Positions 12,146 to 18,413 of a DNA stretch of 18,413 bases are shown here, in pieces. The notes below the pieces were generated by a model, which was given only the letters and a program-made list of their open reading frames with translations, was not told the DNA's origin and did not search any database. A program made the position numbers and the translations under genes. Positions within the stretch are counted from its first letter, which is position 1, and each line of letters begins with the position of its first letter. The stretch spans positions 1 to 18,413 of the forward strand of contig JAUNJW010000006.1 of assembly GCA_030533035.1 (NCBI GenBank), in the 5' to 3' direction. This DNA comes from Erysipelotrichaceae bacterium (GTDB lineage Bacteria > Bacillota_I > Bacilli_A > Erysipelotrichales > Erysipelotrichaceae).

Positions 12146-14806
12146 ATGAAACTGTATGATCTGAAAACAAATCATGAAAAAGAACTGCTTGGCATTGACA
12201 CAAAACCATATTTTTCATGGAAACTGCAAAGCGATGTGGAAAACACAGTCCAGAAATCCTTCCGCCTGGTTCTGAAAGACAAGGATAATACTGTCTGGGA
12301 CACAGGCTTATGTGAAAGCGACCGGTCCGTGTTTATTCCTTACGCCGGAATTCCCCTGAAATCACGCACAAGGTATACCTGGAACGTTACTGTCACTGAT
12401 AATCACGGAAATACGGCAGAAGCGGAAACGTGGTTTGAAACAGCCTTCCTGTATCCGGAAGACTGGAAAGCTGTCTGGGTTGAAAACCCGGCAAAACCCT
12501 CAAAGAGAAAAAAAGGATTCGGCAATCAGCCGCCGGCAACCCTCTTCAGAAGAGTGTTCAGCACAAAAGGAAAAGTCTCTTCAGCAAGACTGTACGCAAC
12601 ATGCCGCGGTATTTACGAAGCATCCGTCAACGGCACAGAAACAGATAACAGACTCTTCGCGCCGGAGTATACATCTTATGACAAATATCACTGCTATCAG
12701 GTTTATGACATAACTGACCTGATCCGCGAGGGTGAAAACGTCCTTGGCATGCATGTGGGAGACGGCTGGTATTTCTGTCCCGTGACAACCATGGATAAAA
12801 AGACCGCCGCCCAGCCGCATGCAATCTTCTACCAGATTGAAGTCACATATGCAGACGGCAGCTCGGAAATCTTCGCTTCCGACGGAAGTGAGAAATGCAC
12901 GTCCGGCCCGGTCTGTTTCTCTGATCTTTTCGCCGGCGAACAATATGACGCAAACAGGGAAATTCCAGGCTGGGATACGCCGGCATTTGATGACAGAGAC
13001 TGGCAGTCCGTCAGAACCGGCAAAAAGGATGTCAGAGCGCTTGCCGTTCAGACCGGCAGACCGGTGAAAGCAGTCTGTGAAATTCCCGCAAAGAAATACT
13101 ATGTTTCCCCAAAAGGTGAGCACATTATTGACTTCGGCCAGGTCCTTGCCGGCCACGTCCGTTTTAAAGTCAATGTTCCCAAAGGTGCAGCGGTCACACT
13201 GGAGCATTTTGAAATTCCTGATACTGAAGGCAATTATTTCAACAACATCCTCGGCATGGCAGGCATCGGCGAGGGTGTTGATCAGAAAGTTGTTTATATT
13301 TCAGACGGCAGGGAAGCAGTCTATGAGGCAAAGTTCTCCTTCCATGGCTTCCGGTATATCCGGATCAGCGGCCTTGATACAGTCAATCCGGATGATTTCA
13401 CAGCTGTCGCTGTCTCGACGGAAAAAGATGAAACCGGCACATTCACGACTTCCGACGCAAGAATCAACCGCCTGTATGAAAACACACGCTGGTCGCAGAG
13501 ATCCAACATGCTGTCGATTCCGACCGACTGTCCGCAGAGAGAGAAAGCCGGATGGACCGGCGACATCGGTATTTACGCTGCAACTTCTCTTCAGAATGAG
13601 GACACAACCGGCCTTCTGACAAGATGGCTGAAGAATGTAACAGCTGACCAGAAAGATGACGGAGCTGTTCCGATGGTCGTCCCGGAAAACCAGCAGTACA
13701 AGGATCTTGGCAGAATGCTGAAAATGGTCGGCGGATTCAAGGGAAGTGTCGGTCCTGCCGGCTGGGGAGATGCCTGCATCCTCGTTCCTCTCGCCATGTA
13801 TGAACAGACAGGCAATCTTGAAATTCTCAGGGACCAGTACGAAACCATGAAGAGATGGTGTGACTTTATCCTCACCTGCGCTTCGAAATACCGCGGCAAT
13901 AAAAAGATCCCCAGGGAAGTGGACCGGTATCTCTGGAATACCGGTTTCCATTACGGTGAATGGCTGATTCCCAGCCGGACAAAAGATGGAATCGGCGGCG
14001 GCTCAGACATGAAGCGGAGCATTGACGAAGGAAAGAAATACATTTCCCCGACATACGGGTATCTTTCCATGAAGAATTTCGCCATGATTTCCGAGCTTCT
14101 CGATGAAAAGGAAAACGCGGCATACTACAAAGACAAAGCGGAAAAAATGCGTGATGCGTTTGCCAAAGGCATTATCACTGAAGACGGTAAAATGCCTGTG
14201 GATGTCATGGGAGCCTATATCATTCCTCTTCATTACGGACTTGTGCCGGATCAGCTGAAAGATGCCTTTGTATCAGAAATGATCACAAAGATCGACGAAA
14301 ACAACGGCTGTCTGGATACTGGCTTCCTCGGCACACCGGTCATTCTTGACACACTGTGCGAAAACGGATATCAAAAGAAGGCGTATGATATTCTCTTCCA
14401 GGATCAGTGTCCTTCCTGGCTCTATGAAGTCGACCATGGCGCCACAACCATCTGGGAAAGCTGGATTTCAGCCAAACCGGACGGAACACCGCTGGCAGTC
14501 AGTCTCAATCATTACGCATTCGGCTGTGTGGATGACTGGATGTTCAGAAACATCGGCGGCATTGTACCTGAAAAAGCAGGCTATAAGTCTTTCCGGGTTG
14601 AACCCAGACCCGATCCCCGTATTACAAGTGCTGCCCGCTCATTCGAATCTGAATACGGAACAATCATGAGTGAATGGAAATGTGAAAACGGAACATTCAC
14701 ACTCAATGTCACAATTCCCGCAAACACCGAAGCAGAGATTGTGCTTCCGGACGGAAACAGATGTCATAAAGGTTCCGGCAGCTATACATTTACCGCGCAC
14801 ATCTGA
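12146..14806 (+). CDS. Alpha-L-rhamnosidase, glycoside hydrolase family 78
   Basis: The enzyme releases terminal alpha-L-rhamnose from plant glycosides such as flavonoid rhamnosides or pectin fragments. It has 886 residues, the usual size, and no signal peptide, so it acts on imported substrates in the cytoplasm. The N-terminal part is beta-rich: a fibronectin-like region, then the rhamnosidase N-terminal domain. The (alpha/alpha)6 catalytic domain contains PTDCPQREKAGWTGD with Asp461, Arg465, Glu466 and Asp473; the acid residue lies in this block. WLYEVDHGATTIWESW carries Glu771, the probable general base. A beta-sandwich closes the protein. The ATG at 12146 follows GGAGG. The gene stands opposite an AraC-type regulator, with phased half-sites before its promoter, and ends in a strong terminator. 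No transporter is adjacent, so uptake is encoded elsewhere. Confidence 0.96.
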   Translation: MKLYDLKTNHEKELLGIDTKPYFSWKLQSDVENTVQKSFRLVLKDKDNTVWDTGLCESDRSVFIPYAGIPLKSRTRYTWNVTVTDNHGNTAEAETWFETAFLYPEDWKAVWVENPAKPSKRKKGFGNQPPATLFRRVFSTKGKVSSARLYATCRGIYEASVNGTETDNRLFAPEYTSYDKYHCYQVYDITDLIREGENVLGMHVGDGWYFCPVTTMDKKTAAQPHAIFYQIEVTYADGSSEIFASDGSEKCTSGPVCFSDLFAGEQYDANREIPGWDTPAFDDRDWQSVRTGKKDVRALAVQTGRPVKAVCEIPAKKYYVSPKGEHIIDFGQVLAGHVRFKVNVPKGAAVTLEHFEIPDTEGNYFNNILGMAGIGEGVDQKVVYISDGREAVYEAKFSFHGFRYIRISGLDTVNPDDFTAVAVSTEKDETGTFTTSDARINRLYENTRWSQRSNMLSIPTDCPQREKAGWTGDIGIYAATSLQNEDTTGLLTRWLKNVTADQKDDGAVPMVVPENQQYKDLGRMLKMVGGFKGSVGPAGWGDACILVPLAMYEQTGNLEILRDQYETMKRWCDFILTCASKYRGNKKIPREVDRYLWNTGFHYGEWLIPSRTKDGIGGGSDMKRSIDEGKKYISPTYGYLSMKNFAMISELLDEKENAAYYKDKAEKMRDAFAKGIITEDGKMPVDVMGAYIIPLHYGLVPDQLKDAFVSEMITKIDENNGCLDTGFLGTPVILDTLCENGYQKKAYDILFQDQCPSWLYEVDHGATTIWESWISAKPDGTPLAVSLNHYAFGCVDDWMFRNIGGIVPEKAGYKSFRVEPRPDPRITSAARSFESEYGTIMSEWKCENGTFTLNVTIPANTEAEIVLPDGNRCHKGSGSYTFTAHI

Positions 14807-14828
14807 CAGACAGATCAGAATGAATGCC

Positions 14829-14864
14829 AGGCAGAAGAACTGCGAAGATTCTTCTGCCTTTTTC
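14829..14864 (+). terminator. Intrinsic terminator of the rhamnosidase gene
   Basis: The 11-base perfect arms AGGCAGAAGAA and TTCTTCTGCCT enclose a nine-base loop and are followed by a T run. It lies just after the stop codon at 14806. Confidence 0.93.
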
Positions 14865-14872
14865 ATTATTAA

Positions 14873-14896
14873 AGAATCCTGCCGCCGCAGGATTCT
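14873..14896 (-). terminator. Intrinsic terminator of the CotH gene
   Basis: The 10-base perfect arms AGAATCCTGC and GCAGGATTCT enclose a four-base loop; on the minus strand they are followed by TTTAATAAT. It lies 19 bases past the CotH stop. Confidence 0.8.
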
Positions 14897-14915
14897 CTGG
14901 AAAACATTTTTCAGT

Positions 14916-17546
14916 TTACCGTGTACCGGCGTACTTTCTTCTGACGGCAAACGCAAGCACGAAGACAATCAGGGAAGCGCCAAGATATGCCGGCCATGAG
15001 TTGTCTCTGTGATCAGATGTGTCGGGCGCTGTCTCCGCGTCCTTTGCGGCAATCACAACCTTTGTTTCAGCTGAGCCGTCATCGAAAGCTGCGGTGATTG
15101 TATGCTCACCCACTGCCAGTTTCTCCAGGGCAGAGGCTTTGACTGTGATGACAGTACTGCCGGAGACGGCTGTGTAATCCTTGTCTCTTTCAAGAAGTTT
15201 TCCGTCAATCTGGACGTCTTTGAAATGGCTGAAGCATTCTTCATCATTTGCCGAGCGTTTGATGATAATGGTGAACCCGTCTTCTGACCCCTGCTTCCAT
15301 GTGCTCTGATCCCCGCTTACAACTGTGTAGACAATCTCAGGCTCCGGTTCAGGTTCTTCCTCTGTGACGATGACTGTGATCTCTGCTTCCAGAATTGTCG
15401 GATTGTCCCAGGAATCAAATGCATTCAGGCGGACCTTTGTCTCGCCCGGGCCGGTGGCTGTCAGGCAGCCGTAATTATCCACAGTCACGACATTTTTATC
15501 ATCCGAGAAATAGTCATAGCGTATGATTTTCGCCGGAGACGGAACCGTATCCACAATGAATCCCTTCATCTCTCCGACGGTCATATAAATCGTTTCCTCC
15601 AGAGGATAAACAGATTCCGGCTTCGGAATTTCCCCTTCGACAACTGTCAGCTTAAACTCCCTGACAACGCCGTTTTTCAGCTTTGCGTAAATGGTGACTT
15701 CGCCCGGTTCGCTGAAGGAAACTGTTCCGCTGCTGTCAATCGATGCAAAGCTTTCATCTGAAACTGACCATTCGACAGTCTGGTCAATGGCGTCGGCAGG
15801 AATCACCTCATAATTGATCGCATACTGTTTGACAAACGGCAGGATCTGAACAACATCGTTGTTTTTGCGGAAGAGAATATCTTCGCCATGTGTCACCTCC
15901 TCATCGCTGAGATACTTCGCGGTAAGGACGATATTCCTTCTGACCATGATTTCACTTTCGGCAATCTCTCCGTCTTCATATTCCCAGCCGACAAACACAT
16001 AGCCTTCTTTTTCCGGAACCTTGTGCATTGCTGTATCCACAGGCAGGCCATCCTCCTGGTACTCAACGGCAAATACTTCATCGTCGAGCATGAATGTGAC
16101 GGTATGGGCAACATTGAAAACCTCATCCAGATTCGCGTCCACCCAGGCAAGGCGCTTTGTGATCCAGTCCTTCAGCTCGTCAACTTCTTTCTTGTAGTCA
16201 AAGTCTGTATTTTCAGGATGCCAGATCTGATGATCCAGGGCAGCGGAATTCTTTGTCTCTTCGTAATACTGATCAATCAGTCCGCCGTCACGGATCATCT
16301 CAGCAATATTTTCCCTGACCGCCGGCCACACATTGATCACTTCCTGCGCCATTCCTCCTTCTTCCTGGTCGCAGAACATCGGATACAGCCATTTATGCGG
16401 CGCTCCGAATCCTTCTGTTATGAAATGATTGTCCCAGGCAAAATCGAAATCCCAGCATGGGCCGGTGAACAGCTTGCCCAGAACACCGTCAACGTCACGC
16501 TTTTTATAGACATAGTAGCTGCCGGTTCCGTAGTCATCCGCGTTCAGCGGGAATTCCTGCATCCACCAGTAAAGCGCTGCCGATCTCATATCGAAAAGAT
16601 CCCTGTACGCTGTTCCGCCTTCATACAGGGTGTCCTCCACCATCTGCATATAGTCCTGGATATACTTCTGCTGAACAGGATTCTCATAAGCATCCCCAAG
16701 TTCCGCTCCGGTATAGTTTTCCTCCAGAACAGGCTCAGTTTCTTCTTCACCCTCACCGGCTGTCAGATTGTCCCCTTCAACATCGAAGGAAGGCGTGTGG
16801 GTTGCCCAGCTGACGCCGCGCGCTGTCCGGAATTTATCAGGTGACCAATCCTTCACCTGCAGACCATGCTGGAGCAGATAGCCGCCGGTAATGGCCGGTT
16901 CCTCTGTGTCTTCTTCAGTCAGTTCATCAATTTCGAGACGGTTCGTGTCAACCCGGACATTCTCACTCAGATAGTAGCTGCCGAGGTAATGTTCGCCGTA
17001 TTCTTCGCCTCTGATCACCAGATCCACCGGAACACCGCGCGGGGTGAATTCAAAGTCCAGCTGATCGCTGAGCCAGGCACTGATCCTGTCTCTTAACAGG
17101 GTTTCATCCAGAGCGTTGGCCAGCAGCACCCAGTGCTTGTTTTTGCCGAAACCGAAAATCTCCGCCTTCTTGTCAAGCTTGATCTTGAATGCTTTCTTAT
17201 CCGCTTTCTGCCAGGTGGAATTGCCGCGGCCGCGGATGCTCATGGCGAGTCCTTCAACACTTTCACAGGGCAGATCCGGGAAATCGGAATAATGAAAACC
17301 TTCCGGAACTTCAATACTGACTGTGCCGTAGCAGTATGCGCTGTGCTCGTCGCTTGTGATCATGTCTTCAACGGTGCCCTGTGATTCATCGATGTCCAGA
17401 TAAACAACAGGGAGGGTGTTATCAGGCATTATTTCGTCTGCTTCTTCCGCGCGGACACGGCCGGTTCTCAAAAATACAGCCAGGATCATCACGCAGACAA
17501 GCAACAGGAGTCCTGCCATCCGTCTGAAAGCAAAGGATCTTTTCAT
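14916..17546 (-). CDS. Secreted, membrane-anchored CotH-kinase-like protein with Ig-like C-terminal domains
   Basis: This is an 876-residue surface protein. A signal segment (about 8-33) is followed by a CotH kinase-like domain (about 45-475): SIRGRGNSTWQ (Arg105, Arg107), KKAFKIKLDKK (117-127), KHWVLLAN (138-144) and GPCWDFDFAWD with Asp366/Asp368. CotH kinases phosphorylate spore-coat proteins in Bacillus; here the protein is exported, so a surface target is likely. Residues 480-548 resemble an InlB B-type repeat. Big_2-like Ig domains span 555-730. Residues 738-833 resemble an X2-like module with DGKLLERDKDYTAVSGSTVITV. The C-terminus has one membrane helix and a basic RRK tail. The segment APDTSD before the helix is not a clean LPxTG, so sortase anchoring is doubtful. 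It has its own promoter and terminator. Confidence 0.9.
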   Translation of the reverse strand: MKRSFAFRRMAGLLLLVCVMILAVFLRTGRVRAEEADEIMPDNTLPVVYLDIDESQGTVEDMITSDEHSAYCYGTVSIEVPEGFHYSDFPDLPCESVEGLAMSIRGRGNSTWQKADKKAFKIKLDKKAEIFGFGKNKHWVLLANALDETLLRDRISAWLSDQLDFEFTPRGVPVDLVIRGEEYGEHYLGSYYLSENVRVDTNRLEIDELTEEDTEEPAITGGYLLQHGLQVKDWSPDKFRTARGVSWATHTPSFDVEGDNLTAGEGEEETEPVLEENYTGAELGDAYENPVQQKYIQDYMQMVEDTLYEGGTAYRDLFDMRSAALYWWMQEFPLNADDYGTGSYYVYKKRDVDGVLGKLFTGPCWDFDFAWDNHFITEGFGAPHKWLYPMFCDQEEGGMAQEVINVWPAVRENIAEMIRDGGLIDQYYEETKNSAALDHQIWHPENTDFDYKKEVDELKDWITKRLAWVDANLDEVFNVAHTVTFMLDDEVFAVEYQEDGLPVDTAMHKVPEKEGYVFVGWEYEDGEIAESEIMVRRNIVLTAKYLSDEEVTHGEDILFRKNNDVVQILPFVKQYAINYEVIPADAIDQTVEWSVSDESFASIDSSGTVSFSEPGEVTIYAKLKNGVVREFKLTVVEGEIPKPESVYPLEETIYMTVGEMKGFIVDTVPSPAKIIRYDYFSDDKNVVTVDNYGCLTATGPGETKVRLNAFDSWDNPTILEAEITVIVTEEEPEPEPEIVYTVVSGDQSTWKQGSEDGFTIIIKRSANDEECFSHFKDVQIDGKLLERDKDYTAVSGSTVITVKASALEKLAVGEHTITAAFDDGSAETKVVIAAKDAETAPDTSDHRDNSWPAYLGASLIVFVLAFAVRRKYAGTR

Positions 17547-17600
17547 ATAAAATCACCATTCCTTAAATCTGATTATTCTGAAATGTTCAGTGTTTTACCC

Positions 17601-17630
17601 ATCATAGCATTTCCCGGCAGCTGCGCTCAA
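17601..17630 (-). promoter_or_regulatory. Promoter of the CotH gene
   Basis: On the minus strand the -35 is TTGAGC (17630-17625) and the -10 is TATGAT (17606-17601), 18 bases apart. It gives a leader of about 48 bases before the ATG at 17546. Confidence 0.65.
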
Positions 17631-17685
17631 TGGGCTTGAATATATACAGGATAGTTTACTTTCTGTTTTTTTATTACATGCATGT

Positions 17686-17708
17686 AAAAAGCACAGCTTT
17701 CGCTGTGC
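17686..17708 (-). terminator. Intrinsic terminator of the GtrA-like gene
   Basis: On the minus strand the seven-base arms GCACAGC and GCTGTGC are closed by a GAAA tetraloop and followed by TTTTT. It lies 14 bases past the stop at 17722. Confidence 0.92.
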
Positions 17709-17721
17709 CTTCGGATCATGT

Positions 17722-18126
17722 TCATCCCTTTCTTACATTTGTGTCGATTGTCTTTGCGAAAACGTAATACCGCTGATACAGGAATTCCGTTGTGAAGTTC
17801 AGAATCATGTTAATGGCTGTGGCGATATATTCATTCAGCCCCAGTCCCATCGTCAGCCAGTGTTCCAGCAATGTGGACAGCGGTGTAAAGACAGCGTAAG
17901 ATATCGCGACCTTTAACATCGCAGCCGGAATATTGCCGGCGGACTGGAACGTGAATTTCCGGTTCAGCGTAAAGTTCCAGAGAACCGACAGGACCAGACC
18001 GCAGAGATAGGACAGCCAGTAAGGCGCGTGCAGGATTTCATTCATTAATGTGAATGTGCCGATCTCGATCAGTCCTGCGCTGATTGAGAAGAATGTGAAT
18101 TTGATAAAACGCAGCGTTTCTTTCAT
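17722..18126 (-). CDS. GtrA-like four-helix membrane protein
   Basis: The protein has 134 residues and about four membrane helices. The segment WNFTLNRKFTF between helices 2 and 3 is the GtrA family signature, and the second half repeats the pattern with NFTTEFLYQRYYVF. Family members are thought to help move lipid-linked sugars across the membrane for surface-polysaccharide decoration, so a link to cell-wall glycans is likely but unproven. I chose the ATG at 18126 because MKETLRFIKF fits the usual family start. Alternatives are ATG 18135 and GTG 18159. None has a clear ribosome site, and a TATAAT lies only eight bases before 18126. It lies downstream of a GH43-like gene in the same direction. 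Confidence 0.88.
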   Translation of the reverse strand: MKETLRFIKFTFFSISAGLIEIGTFTLMNEILHAPYWLSYLCGLVLSVLWNFTLNRKFTFQSAGNIPAAMLKVAISYAVFTPLSTLLEHWLTMGLGLNEYIATAINMILNFTTEFLYQRYYVFAKTIDTNVRKG

Positions 18127-18133
18127 GACAATC

Positions 18134-18139
18134 ATTATA
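18134..18139 (-). promoter_or_regulatory. -10-like TATAAT directly before the GtrA-like gene
   Basis: The minus strand reads a perfect TATAAT eight bases before the ATG at 18126. No good -35 is visible (GATGTG at 17 bases). If used, transcription would begin at or next to the start codon and give a leaderless message. Confidence 0.35.
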
Positions 18140-18214
18140 GTCACTTTTTTCAGAAACACATCATTTTTCCCGGACAGGCGTTCTCATGAATGCACTCTGC
18201 TTTCATTGGCCGGA

Positions 18215-18413
18215 TCAAACGGAACTGAGATCGCACTCGATCAGCACCGGTCTTTCATTCGGGGTGTCATTGGGCTGATGAAGGACAAGATATTCTTTTC
18301 CGTTTTCATCCGTGAAGATCATTCCATGACCGCCGTCATGGTCAAAGAGAGGTTTTTCATCAATTGTCCATCTGCCGTCGATCTCGCCGTTATCACTGCG
18401 TGCAATCGCTTCA
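18215..18413 (-). CDS. C-terminal end of a GH43-like glycosidase, start beyond the right edge
   Basis: Only the last 65 full codons are in the window. They read EAIARSDNGEIDGRWTIDEK, then a block with DGGHGMIFTDENGKEYLVLH and QPN, then ECDLSSV and the stop. The DGGHGMIF segment with the LxLHQPN strand is typical of the end of the five-bladed propeller in family 43 arabinanases and xylosidases. No extra C-terminal domain follows. The catalytic residues lie outside the window, so the exact substrate (arabinan, xylan or other) is open. It is followed on the same strand by the GtrA-like gene about 90 bases away, with no terminator I can recognise between them. Confidence 0.8.
   Translation of the reverse strand, partial: EAIARSDNGEIDGRWTIDEKPLFDHDGGHGMIFTDENGKEYLVLHQPNDTPNERPVLIECDLSSV

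Noticed and set aside
12581..13951. Minus-strand open frames of 208 and 216 codons inside the rhamnosidase gene
   Set aside because: The plus-strand GH78 motifs are continuous through the region; the minus frames have no motif or ribosome site.
15888..16844. 318-codon open frame on the plus strand
   Set aside because: It lies wholly antisense to the CotH domain. The minus strand shows a continuous domain architecture with signal segment, promoter and terminator. The plus frame has no recognisable motif.
18163..18214. Imperfect hairpin between the GH43-like and GtrA-like genes
   Set aside because: The stem has an internal mismatch and no T run follows on the minus strand, so I do not call a terminator.

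Overview
The window looks like chromosomal DNA from an anaerobic, mid-GC (roughly half G+C by eye) Bacillota bacterium. Supporting signs are strong AGGAGG-type ribosome sites, TATAAT promoters, a FeoA-FeoB fusion, a flavin-based lipoprotein reductase, an FeS aldo/keto reductase, a CotH surface protein and an intracellular rhamnosidase. A gut Erysipelotrichales-like or clostridial host fits, but this is inferred from gene content and no marker gene is present. I see no rRNA, tRNA, CRISPR array, insertion sequence or phage gene, and no gene-free stretch over 300 bases.

Layout. (1) 1-1611, minus: a fused FeoA-FeoB iron transporter running off the left edge, with a strong promoter and two small dyads. 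(2) 1782-3557, minus: a lipoprotein flavin reductase of the fumarate/urocanate reductase type. (3) 3832-4227, plus: a HIT-family hydrolase. (4) 4255-7870, minus: a tightly overlapping three-gene operon of pRiA4b-ORF3/helical-repeat/SseB-like protein, STAS domain fused to an APH-type kinase, and SGNH hydrolase. (5) 8001-9188, minus, and 9319-10179, plus, are divergent: an FeS aldo/keto reductase, and a NifX-like domain joined to a SlyD-type prolyl isomerase through a His/Cys-rich linker. (6) 10328-10984, plus: a YhhN-family membrane protein. (7) 11045-12019, minus, and 12146-14806, plus, are divergent: an AraC-type regulator and a GH78 alpha-L-rhamnosidase. (8) 14916-17546, minus: a secreted, membrane-anchored CotH protein. 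(9) 17722-18126, minus: a GtrA-like membrane protein. (10) 18215-18413, minus: the C-terminal end of a GH43-like glycosidase.

Most transcription units end in clear intrinsic terminators, several of them between convergent genes, so the units are well separated. Three readable themes are metal and redox metabolism (Feo, flavin reductase, FeS reductase, NifX-SlyD), glycan use (AraC/GH78, GH43) and cell surface (CotH, GtrA).

The best candidates for something undescribed are the three-gene STAS-kinase operon and the NifX/metal-linker/SlyD fusion. For both, the domain calls rest on motifs read by eye and the biological roles are inference.
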